Positions 8,753 through 16,959 of a stretch of 32,635 nt of DNA are shown piece by piece. This stretch comes from Propioniciclava sp. (GTDB lineage Bacteria > Actinomycetota > Actinomycetes > Propionibacteriales > Propionibacteriaceae): contig NZ_JARKOT010000129.1 of the NCBI RefSeq assembly GCF_029977985.1, forward strand, positions 1 to 32,635, in the 5' to 3' direction. Each line of letters starts with the position of its first letter. Within the stretch, counting starts at the first letter, position 1. Under the pieces are notes generated by a model. It ran no database searches. It was given only the letters and a program-made list of their open reading frames with translations, and was not told the DNA's origin. Both the position numbers and the translations under genes were made by a program.

Positions 8753-8758
8753 ATGCTA
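8753..8758 (-). promoter_or_regulatory. -10-like hexamer for a leaderless SMI1-like gene
   Basis: TAGCAT on the minus strand ends 8 nt before ATG 8744, with no Shine-Dalgarno in the gap. This supports the shorter start. Confidence 0.4.
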
Positions 8759-8861
8759 GAGGCGCCTTGCGCGGTGTAACCGGCCCTGTACGGAGGTGGC
8801 ACGTGATTGTCACAACGGACCCGATGACGAGGTCGGAAGCCGCTGGCCGCCCCCGAGTTCG

Positions 8862-8899
8862 GTAACGGAGCGATTACGACTCGATCACTTCAACATTTC
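8862..8899 (+). promoter_or_regulatory. 11-bp-periodic array upstream of the liv promoter, possibly GlnR-type
   Basis: GTAAC (8862), ATTAC (8873), ATCAC (8884) and ATTTC (8895) follow one another with exact 11-bp spacing, each separated by 6 nt. The first three fit (G/A)TNAC. Actinobacterial GlnR boxes have this gTnAC-n6-GaAAC geometry. The array sits directly upstream of the livK -35 element. The periodicity is seen directly; assignment to GlnR is inference. Confidence 0.35.
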
Positions 8900-8915
8900 T
8901 CGGCGTGAAACCCGC

Positions 8916-8943
8916 TGGACAACGGGCTCCGTGGCCCTAGATT
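8916..8943 (+). promoter_or_regulatory. liv operon promoter
   Basis: TGGACA (8916-8921) and TAGATT (8938-8943) are separated by 16 bp, close to the housekeeping sigma consensus. Transcription would start near 8950, leaving a leader of about 48 nt with AGGAGG (8987-8992) 5 nt before the livK GTG. Confidence 0.6.
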
Positions 8944-8997
8944 GTGCGCCAGCCCAGACCGCTACACCCTGCGGCAACGTCCCAACAGGAGGACCAC

Positions 8998-10233
8998 GTG
9001 ACCATCTCTCGTCGTACCGTGCTCGCCGGCTTCGCCGGTCTCGCCGCCACGGTCACCCTGAGCGCCTGCGGTTCCCGCACGGCCACCACCGAGACCGCCG
9101 GCACCTCCGGCACCGCCTCGTCCGGCAAGACCGTCAAGATCGGCTTCATCGCCCCGCTGTCGGGTGGTCTGTCGGCCATGGGCACCGGCATGCGCAACTC
9201 GGTCGACCTGGCCATCAAGCAGGCCAACGAGTCCGGGGCCATCCCGGGCTGGACGCTCGAGCTCGCGGCCGAGGACGACCAGGCGCAGCCGGATCCCGGC
9301 CGCAACGCCGCCACCAAGCTCGCCGGGGACGCCGATGTCATCGCAGTCGTCGGCCCGCTGAACAGCTCGGTCGGCCAGGCACTGCAGCCGGTGCTGGACG
9401 CCGCCAACATCACCCTGATCTCTCCGGCGAACACGAACCCGACGCTCACCAAGGGTGCCGACCTCGCCAACCCCAAGCGCGCCTACCACAGCTACTTCCG
9501 TACCTGCACGACCGACGACGTGCAGGGCCCGTTCGCGGCGAAGTACCTGCTCGACAACGGCATCAAGGAGGTCGCGACCGTCCACGACAAGAAGGCCTAC
9601 GGTCAGGGTCTCGTCGAGGCCTTCACGAAGGCCTTCACCGAGGGCGGGGGCACGATCGTCGCTGCCGAGACCATCAACCCCGACGACAAGGACTACTCGG
9701 CCGTCATCACCAAGGTGGCCGCGGCGTCCCCGAAGGCCCTCTACTACGGCGGTGAGTACCCGAACGCCGGCCCGCTCAGCCAGCAGATGAAGAGCGCCGG
9801 GCTCAACGTGCCGCTGATGGGTGGCGACGGCCTGTTCGATGCCGCCTACATCGAGCTCGCCGGCTCGACGTCGAACGGCGACCTCGCCACGTCGGTGGGT
9901 GCTCCCGCGGAGACCCTGCCGTCGGCCAAGGCGTTCGTGGACGCCTATGCGGCGGCAGGCTACGCCGAGGGCTACTCGGCGTACGGCATGTACGCCTACG
10001 ACGCGGCCAACGCGATCATCGAGGGGCTCAAGACGTCGCTCGCGTCGGCGTCCGACGTGGCGTCGGCTCGGCAGGCGACGGTCGAGGCGGTCGGCAAGGT
10101 CGACTTCGAGGGCGCCTCGGGCCGGGTCGCGTTCGACGAGTACGGCGACTCGGTGTCGCGCGTCCTCACCGTCTACAAGGTCACCGAGGGCAAGTGGGCC
10201 GCCGATAAGACCGAGGACTTCAAGGACGCCTGA
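8998..10233 (+). CDS. livK: Branched-chain amino-acid ABC transporter, substrate-binding lipoprotein
   Basis: This 411-residue protein begins MTISRRTVLAGF..LSACGS, a twin-arginine-like signal with a lipobox (Cys24), so it is probably exported folded and anchored to the membrane. A Ser/Thr/Gly linker leads to the mature domain at VKIGFIAPLSGGLSAMGTGMRNSVDLAIKQAN, the start of periplasmic-binding-protein type I folds of the LivJ/LivK family. Conserved pieces include VIAVVGPLNSSVGQALQPVL, LISPANTNPTLT, DKKAYGQG and GGEYPNAGPLSQQMK. It should capture leucine, isoleucine or valine and pass them to LivHM; a related ligand is possible. GTG 8998 is fixed by the strong ribosome-binding site. A strong hairpin follows the stop. 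Confidence 0.92.
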   Translation: MTISRRTVLAGFAGLAATVTLSACGSRTATTETAGTSGTASSGKTVKIGFIAPLSGGLSAMGTGMRNSVDLAIKQANESGAIPGWTLELAAEDDQAQPDPGRNAATKLAGDADVIAVVGPLNSSVGQALQPVLDAANITLISPANTNPTLTKGADLANPKRAYHSYFRTCTTDDVQGPFAAKYLLDNGIKEVATVHDKKAYGQGLVEAFTKAFTEGGGTIVAAETINPDDKDYSAVITKVAAASPKALYYGGEYPNAGPLSQQMKSAGLNVPLMGGDGLFDAAYIELAGSTSNGDLATSVGAPAETLPSAKAFVDAYAAAGYAEGYSAYGMYAYDAANAIIEGLKTSLASASDVASARQATVEAVGKVDFEGASGRVAFDEYGDSVSRVLTVYKVTEGKWAADKTEDFKDA

Positions 10234-10258
10234 GCGGACCGGAGCGAAACCACAACGA

Positions 10259-10296
10259 GGTGAGGAGTGGGACGCCGTCGCGTCCCGCTCCTCACC
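10259..10296 (+). terminator. Strong intercistronic hairpin between livK and livH
   Basis: A 17-bp stem (10259-10275 with 10280-10296, ends GGTGAGGAG/CTCCTCACC) closes a CGTC tetraloop. One position is a G-U pair in RNA. No U-tract follows. It lies between the livK stop and the livH ribosome-binding site, so it could act as a partial terminator or an mRNA stabiliser giving more binding protein than permease. Confidence 0.7.
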
Positions 10297-10314
10297 TTGC
10301 CGACTAGGAGAGCG

Positions 10315-11274
10315 ATGGACCTCTTCCTCCAGCAACTGGTGAACGGCCTGAGCCTGGGCGCCCTGTATGCGCTGATCGCCGTGGGCTACACAGTCGTCTA
10401 CGGCATCGTGCAGCTCATCAACTTCGCCCACGGCGAGATCTTCATGGTGGGCGCGTTCGGCGCCTACACGACGTGGATGCTCATGGGTTCGCCCACGAAC
10501 ATCAGCGCGGGCATGGCGCTCGGCGTGGTCCTGCCCGCCATGGTGCTGGGCGGCGTCCTCACCTCGGTGGCCACGGCGCTCCTCATGGAGCGGCTCGCCT
10601 ACCGGCCGTTGCGGGGCGCGCCACGCCTCGCTCCGCTCATCTCCGCGATCGGCATCTCCATCGCACTCCAGGAGGCGGTCCGTCTCTTCTACGGCCGCAT
10701 CCCCGGCTTCCCCGACAGCCGGCGTGCCATCCCGTTCCCGGTCATCGAGGGCATCACGGGTCGCACGGTGGCCGTGGGCGGCGTCACCTTCCAGTTCTCG
10801 GCGATCTTCACCCTCGCCGCGCTGGCGGTGTGCACCGTGCTGCTGTGGTGGTTCGTCAACAAGACGCGGATGGGCCGCGCCATGCAGGCCACGAGCCAGG
10901 ACGCCGACACGAGCCGCTTGATGGGCATCAATGTCGACCGCGCGATCGCCACGGCGTTCGCCGTCGGTGCGGCGCTGGCCGCCGTGGCCGGCATCGCCCA
11001 CGGGCTGCGCTACAACAACATCGACCCGCTCATGGGCTTCATCTCGGGCCTCAAGGCGTTCACCGCCGCCGTCCTCGGTGGCATCGGCAACATCAACGGC
11101 GCCGTCGTCGGCGGGCTGACCCTCGGCGTCGTCGAGGCGATGGCGACCACCTACATCCCGGGCCAGTTCGGCAGCTCGGCGTGGAAGGACGTGTGGGCGT
11201 TCGCGCTCCTCATCCTCGTGCTCGTGTTCCGGCCCCAGGGGCTCATGGGTGCGAAGGTGGTGGACCGCGCATGA
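10315..11274 (+). CDS. livH: Branched-chain amino-acid ABC transporter permease LivH
   Basis: This 319-residue polytopic protein opens with the family's LQQLVNGLSLGALYALIAVGYTVVYGIVQLINFAHGEIFMVGAF, a hallmark of LivH. About eight hydrophobic segments follow. The coupling region is TRMGRAMQATSQDADTSRLMGINVDRAIATAFAVGAALAAVAGIAHG, which contacts the ATPase subunits. The next segment, IDPLMGFISGLKAFTAAVLGGIGNINGAVVGG, is also typical. It forms the membrane channel together with LivM. The ATG at 10315 has TAGGAGAG upstream. The stop overlaps livM by ATGA, so the two subunits are translationally coupled, fitting 1:1 assembly. Confidence 0.94.
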   Translation: MDLFLQQLVNGLSLGALYALIAVGYTVVYGIVQLINFAHGEIFMVGAFGAYTTWMLMGSPTNISAGMALGVVLPAMVLGGVLTSVATALLMERLAYRPLRGAPRLAPLISAIGISIALQEAVRLFYGRIPGFPDSRRAIPFPVIEGITGRTVAVGGVTFQFSAIFTLAALAVCTVLLWWFVNKTRMGRAMQATSQDADTSRLMGINVDRAIATAFAVGAALAAVAGIAHGLRYNNIDPLMGFISGLKAFTAAVLGGIGNINGAVVGGLTLGVVEAMATTYIPGQFGSSAWKDVWAFALLILVLVFRPQGLMGAKVVDRA

Positions 11275-13019
11275 ACGGCCGCGCCTCCCTCGAGCAGTAC
11301 CGTGGGCCGGGACGCCTCGTCGCCCTCGCCGGAGCCGCCCTCCTCCTCGTGGCTCCCTTCCTCACGTGGGCCTACCGTCCGGCCCTCGACGACATGACCT
11401 ACCCCGGTGCCCCGTCGCCGCTCCAGTGGTGCGCCTTCGCTCTGGGTCTCGTCCTGGCGCTCTGCCTCGTCCTGCCCTGGGTGTTCCGGGGCACCGGACG
11501 CCGCAGCCTCGGCCGGCGGCTCAACTTCAACCGCGGGGCGCGGGCCGCCGCGGTCGCGGCAATCGCGTTCGTCGGCGTCGTGCTGGTCTCGACGGCGCTG
11601 GAACTCGGCGGACTCGTGGCCGTCGAGCCGGGCGGTTGGCTGGCCCTCGCCGGCGGCGTCCTGGCCCTCGTCGGGACGCGCACGCTGCCGCGCGGGGAGG
11701 ACCCGACGCTGCGGAGCATGCGGTCGGCGTCGTGGATCCAGATCCTCGGCATCGTGGCGGCGCTCGCGTTCGTGCTCTTCGCGGCTGCGCACGCGCTCAA
11801 CCAGGACGACCCCGGCGCGTTCTTCAGCTTCGCCGTGTGGGTGGGGGTGGCGGTGTACGTCGCTGCCCAGCTCGGCCTGATGGGCTGGTTGTCGGCGGCG
11901 TCCAACGCGAACCGCAAGGTGATGGTGCTGAGTGCCTTCGTCGTGGCGTTCGCGTTCCCGTTCACCCAGAACGGCTCGGACGCCAACATGAGCGTCGCGG
12001 CCGGCGTCCTCATCTTCGCCGCGACCGCGATGGGCCTCAACATCGTCGTCGGCCTGGCCGGCCTGCTCGACCTCGGCTACATCGCCTTCCTCGGCGCGGG
12101 CGCCTTCACGGCCGCCGTGCTGAGCGAGTCGGCCTTCGCCACGATCGGCTGGCATCCGCCGTTCCCGGTCGTCGTGCTCATCTCGGGGTGCATCTCGGCG
12201 CTGCTCGGCCTGCTCATCGGGTCGCCGACCCTGCGCGTCTCCGGCGACTACCTCGCCATCGTGACCCTCGCCTTCGGCGAGATCTTCCGCATCACGATGA
12301 ACAACCTCGATGGCACCGACGGGCCCAACCTGACCCGTGGGTCGAACGGCATCCCGGCCATCCCGAACCTCGACTTCTTCGGGTTCGACTTCGGGGTGCC
12401 GCACGACATCTTCGGCGTCACCATCGGCCGGTTCGCCAACTACTACTGGCTGCTGCTGCTCGTGATCGCCCTCATCATCATGGTGTTCACGAACCTGAAC
12501 CGCAGCCGCATCGGCCGCGGCTGGGTCGCGATCCGCGAGGACGAGCGCGCCGCCGATGCCATGGGCGTCAACACGTTCGGGCTCAAGCTGCTGGCCTTCG
12601 CCGGCGGCGCGTTCCTCGCCGGCATCGCCGGCTCGGTGAAGGCGCACGTCGACGTGTCGGTGACGCCCGACCAGTACATCTTCCTCGAGTCGGCCTTCCT
12701 CGTCGCCGGCATCGTCCTCGGCGGCATGGGCACCGTGGGCGGCGTCCTCGTGGGGGCGGCCGTGCTCAAGCTCTTGCCGGAGAAGCTGCGCTTCTTCGAC
12801 GACTACCGGCTGCTCAGCTTCGGCCTGCTCCTCGTCGTCATGATGCGGTTCCGCCCAGAGGGTCTCCTGCCCGACGAGCGGCGCCAGCTCGAGTTCCACG
12901 ACGAGGACGAGGACCTCGCCGAGGAGATCGCCGAGGACGTGGCCGCCCACCGGGTCGGCTCGGTCGTCGAGGGCAAGCCGTCCGCACCGGCGGCGTCCGG
13001 AAAGGAGCCCCGCCCGTGA
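11271..13019 (+). CDS. livM: Branched-chain amino-acid ABC transporter permease LivM, with extended N-terminus
   Basis: At 582 residues this is well above the 300-430 residues usual for LivM. The canonical permease starts near residue 225 (VLSAFVVAFAFPF), with NIVVGLAGLLDLGYIAFLGAGAFTAAVL, the SGDYLAIVTLAFGEIFRITMNN loop and the coupling motif RGWVAIREDERAADAMGVNTFGLKLLAFAGGAFLAGIAGS. Residues 1-220 add about five extra hydrophobic segments separated by basic loops. The last 40 residues form an acidic then Pro/Ala-rich cytoplasmic tail (FHDEDEDLAEEIAEDVAAH). It pairs with LivH in the membrane. It starts within the livH stop and its own stop overlaps the GTG of livG. Confidence 0.93.
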   Translation: MNGRASLEQYRGPGRLVALAGAALLLVAPFLTWAYRPALDDMTYPGAPSPLQWCAFALGLVLALCLVLPWVFRGTGRRSLGRRLNFNRGARAAAVAAIAFVGVVLVSTALELGGLVAVEPGGWLALAGGVLALVGTRTLPRGEDPTLRSMRSASWIQILGIVAALAFVLFAAAHALNQDDPGAFFSFAVWVGVAVYVAAQLGLMGWLSAASNANRKVMVLSAFVVAFAFPFTQNGSDANMSVAAGVLIFAATAMGLNIVVGLAGLLDLGYIAFLGAGAFTAAVLSESAFATIGWHPPFPVVVLISGCISALLGLLIGSPTLRVSGDYLAIVTLAFGEIFRITMNNLDGTDGPNLTRGSNGIPAIPNLDFFGFDFGVPHDIFGVTIGRFANYYWLLLLVIALIIMVFTNLNRSRIGRGWVAIREDERAADAMGVNTFGLKLLAFAGGAFLAGIAGSVKAHVDVSVTPDQYIFLESAFLVAGIVLGGMGTVGGVLVGAAVLKLLPEKLRFFDDYRLLSFGLLLVVMMRFRPEGLLPDERRQLEFHDEDEDLAEEIAEDVAAHRVGSVVEGKPSAPAASGKEPRP

Positions 13020-13954
13020 CCAGCACCCAACCGATGACGCAGCGCCCCGCGCCGGAAGGTCGCGTCCTGCTCGAGGCTTCCGATGTCACCATGCAGTTCG
13101 GCGGGCTGACCGCCGTCAACCAGGTGTCGCTGCACATCGCGGCCGGGGAGATCCTCGGCCTGATCGGCCCGAACGGCGCCGGCAAGACGACGTTCTTCAA
13201 CTGCCTCACCGGCATGTACACCCCGACGTCGGGCCGCGTCCTGCTCGACGGGGAGGTGCTGCCGCCGAAGCCGCGGAAAGTGGCGGCCGCGGGCGTGGCG
13301 CGCACGTTCCAGAACATCCGGCTGTTCCACAACATGACGGCGCTCGAGAACGTCATGGTGGCCCGCTTCTGCCGGACGAAGACGAACGCGATCGACGCCA
13401 TCTTCCGGACGCCACGCCACCGCCGCGAGGAGGCCGAGACCCGCGAGGTGGCCCAGCGGTGGCTCGACTTCGTCGGGCTCGGGCACACCACCGACCTGCT
13501 GAGCCGCAACCTGCCCTACGGCGACCAGCGGCGTCTGGAGATCGCGCGCGCCCTCGCGCTCGATCCCAAACTGCTGCTGCTGGACGAGCCGACCGCAGGC
13601 ATGAACCCGCAGGAGACCCGCGACGCGGAGGAGCTGATCCAACGGGTGCGTGGGCTCGACATCGCCGTGCTCGTCATCGAGCACGACATGCGGTTCATCT
13701 TCAGCCTGTGCGACCGGGTGGTCTGCCTCGTGCGCGGCGAGGTGCTGGTGGAGGGAACGCCCGAGCAGGTGCAGAACGATCCGCGGGTCATCGAGGCCTA
13801 CATCGGTGCCCCCATCGACAACCCGGACGCCAAGCCGGAGCCGCCGGCGTCCACCGAGAACCTGCGGCCGAGCCAGCCGGTGCTGGAGATGCCCCCGAAC
13901 GCCGTCAACCCCATCATCAAGCCGCGCCACAAGCGAGGAGGAACCGATGCTTGA
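13016..13954 (+). CDS. livG: Branched-chain amino-acid ABC transporter ATP-binding protein LivG
   Basis: This 312-residue ATPase drives import through LivHM. Walker A is GPNGAGKTT; the Q-loop sits in VARTFQNIRLF; the ABC signature is the LivG-type LPYGDQRRLEIARAL; Walker B is LLLLDEPTAGMNP; and the H-switch is VLVIEHDMRF. The C-terminal AYIG ends the canonical protein. About 45 further Pro/Asn-rich residues are an extension of unknown use. GTG 13016 overlaps the livM stop (GTGA) and has AAAGGAG upstream; ATG 13034 is an alternative. The end overlaps livF by 8 nt. Confidence 0.94.
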   Translation: MTSTQPMTQRPAPEGRVLLEASDVTMQFGGLTAVNQVSLHIAAGEILGLIGPNGAGKTTFFNCLTGMYTPTSGRVLLDGEVLPPKPRKVAAAGVARTFQNIRLFHNMTALENVMVARFCRTKTNAIDAIFRTPRHRREEAETREVAQRWLDFVGLGHTTDLLSRNLPYGDQRRLEIARALALDPKLLLLDEPTAGMNPQETRDAEELIQRVRGLDIAVLVIEHDMRFIFSLCDRVVCLVRGEVLVEGTPEQVQNDPRVIEAYIGAPIDNPDAKPEPPASTENLRPSQPVLEMPPNAVNPIIKPRHKRGGTDA

Positions 13955-14657
13955 GGTGAAGGACCTCGTGGTGGCCTACGGCCGGGTCCAGGCGGTGAAA
14001 GGCATCTCGTTCGAGGTGGAGCAGGGCCAGGTCGTGTCGCTGCTCGGCACGAACGGTGCCGGAAAGACGACGACGCTGCGCACCATCTCGGGGCTGCTCA
14101 AGCCGGTGTCGGGGGAGATCTGGTTCGCCGGCGAGCGCATCGACGGCGTCCCGGCCCACGAGATCGTCAAGCGGGGCATCGCGCAGTCGCCCGAGGGGCG
14201 CCGGCTGTTCCCCCGCATGAGCGTCGAGGACAACTTGCTGCTGGGCGCCTTCACGCGGCGGGACACCGCCGGTGTCCGTTCCGATCTCGACCGGGTCTAC
14301 ACGCTGTTCCCGGTGCTCGGGGAGAGGCGGAACCAGGCGGCGGGGCTCTTCTCTGGGGGCGAGCAGCAGATGCTGGCCATCGGGCGGGCCATGATGAGCC
14401 GCCCGAAGCTCCTGATGCTGGACGAGCCGTCGATGGGCCTCTCGCCGATCATGACGCAGACCATCATGCGGACCATCGCTGACCTGCGGGCAGAAGGAAC
14501 GACGATCCTGTTGGTCGAACAGAATGCGCAGGCGGCGCTCCAGCTTTCGGCCTACGGCTACGTGTTGGAGGTCGGACAGATCATGTTCTCGGACACGGGG
14601 GCCGACCTGCTGGAGGACGACCGGGTGAAGCGCACCTATCTGGGCGTCGATCTCTGA
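13947..14657 (+). CDS. livF: Branched-chain amino-acid ABC transporter ATP-binding protein LivF
   Basis: This 236-residue ATPase is the partner of LivG. It begins MLEVKDLVVAYGRVQAVKGISFEVEQGQVVSLLGTNGAGKTT (Walker A included). The Q-loop region is IAQSPEGRRLFPRMSVEDNLLLGA, typical of LivF. The signature is FSGGEQQMLAIGRA, Walker B is LLMLDEPSMGLSP, and the last motif is ILLVEQNAQAAL, with Gln-Asn where many ABC ATPases have His-Asp (normal for LivF). The length is standard. The ATG lies inside the end of livG with GAGGAGG upstream. It is the last liv gene; no hairpin is seen in the 24 nt before the DUF2207 gene. Confidence 0.95.
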   Translation: MLEVKDLVVAYGRVQAVKGISFEVEQGQVVSLLGTNGAGKTTTLRTISGLLKPVSGEIWFAGERIDGVPAHEIVKRGIAQSPEGRRLFPRMSVEDNLLLGAFTRRDTAGVRSDLDRVYTLFPVLGERRNQAAGLFSGGEQQMLAIGRAMMSRPKLLMLDEPSMGLSPIMTQTIMRTIADLRAEGTTILLVEQNAQAALQLSAYGYVLEVGQIMFSDTGADLLEDDRVKRTYLGVDL

Positions 14658-14669
14658 GCTCCGGCCGGG

Positions 14670-14675
14670 TAGCGT
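14670..14675 (+). promoter_or_regulatory. -10-like hexamer for a leaderless DUF2207 gene
   Basis: TAGCGT ends 6 nt before ATG 14682. No ribosome-binding site lies between, so this gene probably has its own start despite following livF by 24 nt. Confidence 0.45.
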
Positions 14676-14681
14676 GGGAGC

Positions 14682-16508
14682 ATGCACAGGACCCTGCGTG
14701 CACTCTCCCTCGCCCTGCTCACTCTCGCCCTGCTCGTGGGGGCGCCCACCGCGGCCCGCGCCGACGACGACACGCCGTCGGACTGGCGGATCGCGCGCTA
14801 CGACGCGACCGCACGCTTCGACCGCGCCGGGCTCGCGACGATCACCGTCAACTTCGACTTCGACTTTGCCGCCACACCGGGGCACGGTCCGTTCCTGACC
14901 CTGGTGGAACGCCAGCGCGTCGAGGGCAACCCGGACGTGTGGCGTCTCGTCGACGTGAACCTCGGCCAGGTCACCAGTTCCACGGGAGCACCCACCGACG
15001 TCGAGACGACCCACGAGGACGGATCGCTCGTCATCCGGATCGGCGACCCCGACGTGGAGGTGTCCGGGGTCCAGTCGTACTCGGTGACCTACACGGCCCG
15101 CGGCCTGATCGCGCCCAACCAGGCCGCCAGCGGCATGGACGAGGTCAACTGGAACGTGATCGGGCTGGGCTGGCAGGTGCCGCTCGCCGACGTCACCGCG
15201 ACCGTCACCGGCCCCACCAACATCCACGAGGCGAAGTGCTGGTGGGGGTCGTCCTACACGGACCCCTGCACCGCCGAAGCGACGGCCGCGACCGCCACCT
15301 ACCGGCACACTGGCCTCGCCCCCGGTGAAGGGCTGCAGGCCGTCGCCGGCTTCCCTGCCGGCACGTTCACCGACGCCGAGCCCGTCTACGCCAAGCGCTA
15401 CCACCTGGGGAACCTCATCCCGCTGACGCCCGTTTCGGGCACGATCGCCGGTCTCGGCACGGTCCTCGGTGTCGGCCTCGTGCTGCTCCGCACGCGTCGC
15501 TCGGCCCGCGACGAGGTCTACCTCGGGCTCACCCCCGGTGTGCGGCCGGCGCCCGGCGCCGAGACCAAGGTGGGCCGGAGCAGCGTTTCGGCGCCCGTGG
15601 CGGTGGCGTTCACGCCGCCGAAGAACACGCGCCCGGGCGAGATCGGCGTCCTGACGGACGCGACGGCCGACGATGTCGACGTCACCGCAACGATCGTCGA
15701 CCTGGCCGTGCGCGGGCACTTCCAGATCAGCGAAGCTGGCAAAGACAACTGGCGCTTCACACGCCGCGCGCCTGCCGACAGCCTCACCCAGGCCGAGCAG
15801 CACGTCGTGGACACTCTGTTCCGCGCGGGAGGCCAGGTCACCACCGCCGACCTGCGCGACAAGGCCTACCACGAACTCCTGCCCGGCGTCCGGTCACGGC
15901 TCTACGATCGCGTCACCCGCGATCTGCGCTGGTTCGTGAGCAAGCCCTCCGACGCGCGCGTGCTCGCCGCCCTCATGGGGGGAGCCATCATCATCCTGGG
16001 CGTGGTCGTGGGCGGCGCCCTGGCCTTCATCGCCGGACTCGGCCTCGTCGGCATCCCGTTCGTCGTCACCGGGCTGCTCGTGATCGCCCTCGCGCACAAG
16101 TTCCCCCGGCGGACCGCCGAGGGGTCGGCGGTCCTCGCCGAGGCGAAAGGGTTCGAACTGTACCTGCGCACCGCGGAGGCCGACCAGATCAGGTTCGAGG
16201 AGGGCATCGACGTCTTCTCCCGCTACCTGCCGTACGCCATCGTGTTCGGCGTGGCCGACCGCTGGGCGAAGATCTTCGCCGATCTCGCCGCGCAGGGGCG
16301 GTATCAGCCCGACGACTGGTACGTGGGGCCCCACGGCTACTTCTACGGCTACGCCTTCGGCAACTCGCTGAACTCGCTCGCCGGGAACCTCAGTTCGTCG
16401 ATGCACGCAGCGGTGACCGCCCAGACGGCCGCGACGGCCGGCTCGTCGGGTGGTTCCGGCTTCTCCGGCGGCGGTGGCTTCGGCGGCGGCGGCGGGGGCG
16501 GCTGGTGA
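14682..16508 (+). CDS. DUF2207 family membrane protein
   Basis: This 608-residue protein has a signal peptide (MHRTLRALSLALLTLALLVGAPTAARA). An extracytoplasmic beta-rich domain follows (about residues 30-235, including WRIARYDATARFDRAGLATITVNFDFDF and GMDEVNWNVIGLGWQVPL). Transmembrane helices lie near residue 250-270 and in a pair around 430-470. A cytoplasmic domain of winged-helix-like segments comes next (ADDVDVTATIVDLAVRGHFQI, LTQAEQHVVDTLF). The tail is Ser/Gly-rich, ending GGGGFGGGGGGGW. This order is characteristic of DUF2207 proteins, which have no established function. The stop overlaps the start of the thioredoxin gene by GTGA, suggesting coupled translation. Confidence 0.85.
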   Translation: MHRTLRALSLALLTLALLVGAPTAARADDDTPSDWRIARYDATARFDRAGLATITVNFDFDFAATPGHGPFLTLVERQRVEGNPDVWRLVDVNLGQVTSSTGAPTDVETTHEDGSLVIRIGDPDVEVSGVQSYSVTYTARGLIAPNQAASGMDEVNWNVIGLGWQVPLADVTATVTGPTNIHEAKCWWGSSYTDPCTAEATAATATYRHTGLAPGEGLQAVAGFPAGTFTDAEPVYAKRYHLGNLIPLTPVSGTIAGLGTVLGVGLVLLRTRRSARDEVYLGLTPGVRPAPGAETKVGRSSVSAPVAVAFTPPKNTRPGEIGVLTDATADDVDVTATIVDLAVRGHFQISEAGKDNWRFTRRAPADSLTQAEQHVVDTLFRAGGQVTTADLRDKAYHELLPGVRSRLYDRVTRDLRWFVSKPSDARVLAALMGGAIIILGVVVGGALAFIAGLGLVGIPFVVTGLLVIALAHKFPRRTAEGSAVLAEAKGFELYLRTAEADQIRFEEGIDVFSRYLPYAIVFGVADRWAKIFADLAAQGRYQPDDWYVGPHGYFYGYAFGNSLNSLAGNLSSSMHAAVTAQTAATAGSSGGSGFSGGGGFGGGGGGGW

Positions 16509-16939
16509 GCGCCGGCGACGTCGTCGCCTGTCCCGCCTGCGCGACCAAGAACCGCCTGCCGGCGACGGCGTCCGGACGCCCCCGCTGCGCCGCGTGCAAG
16601 GCGGACCTTCCCTGGTTGGTGGACGCGGGAGACGCCACCCTGGCCGCCGCCCTCGACACGAAGCTGCTCGTCGTGCTCGACCTGTGGGCGCCGTGGTGTG
16701 GGCCGTGCCGCATGATCGCGCCCATCCTGCAGCGGCTGAGCGTCGAGTACGCAGGGCGTATCAAGGTGGTCAAGGTCAACGTGGACACGTCACCGCAGGC
16801 GGCGCAGCGCTATCAGGCGCAGAGCATCCCGCTCGTGCTGCTGCTGCACGAGGGCCAGGTCGTCGACCGCATCCTGGGCGCCCAGCCGGCGCCCGCCCTG
16901 CGCAAGCACGTGGACGCCGCCCTCGCCCGGACCGCTTGA
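16505..16939 (+). CDS. trxC: Thioredoxin with N-terminal zinc ribbon (thioredoxin 2 type)
   Basis: This 144-residue protein has two CxxC knuckles at the N-terminus (CPAC, residues 9-12; CAAC, residues 28-31), probably holding zinc. A thioredoxin domain follows with the active site WAPWCGPCRM (Cys65, Cys68) and the cis-proline segment QSIPLVLLL. It reduces protein disulfides, normally using thioredoxin reductase, which is not in this window. E. coli TrxC has the same architecture and is linked to oxidative stress. The GTG start overlaps the DUF2207 stop. The gene symbol reflects the architecture, not a proven orthologue. Confidence 0.9.
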   Translation: MSAGDVVACPACATKNRLPATASGRPRCAACKADLPWLVDAGDATLAAALDTKLLVVLDLWAPWCGPCRMIAPILQRLSVEYAGRIKVVKVNVDTSPQAAQRYQAQSIPLVLLLHEGQVVDRILGAQPAPALRKHVDAALARTA

Positions 16940-16946
16940 CGCGTGG

Positions 16947-16952
16947 CAGGGT
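16947..16952 (+). promoter_or_regulatory. -10-like hexamer for a leaderless DUF2277 gene
   Basis: CAGGGT ends 7 nt before ATG 16960, and no ribosome-binding site is visible. It is a weaker match than the TAnnnT cases. Confidence 0.25.
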
Positions 16953-16959
16953 GGGCGGC

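Noticed and set aside
8796-8813. GTGGCACGTG with GTCAC nearby as a possible third copy of the 50-bp repeat
   Set aside because: Only the central 10 bases match; the TGAC and TAGG parts and the second arm are missing.
8962-11001. 679-codon open frame on the minus strand opposite livK and livH
   Set aside because: Composition is that of an antisense shadow; livK and livH on the other strand have unmistakable family motifs.
11151-12950. 599-codon acidic/His-rich open frame opposite livM
   Set aside because: Shadow of a hydrophobic gene; no domain, no ribosome-binding site, no plausible promoter.
13917-15872. 651-codon open frame on the minus strand opposite livF and the DUF2207 gene
   Set aside because: It spans two real genes in antisense and has no family features.
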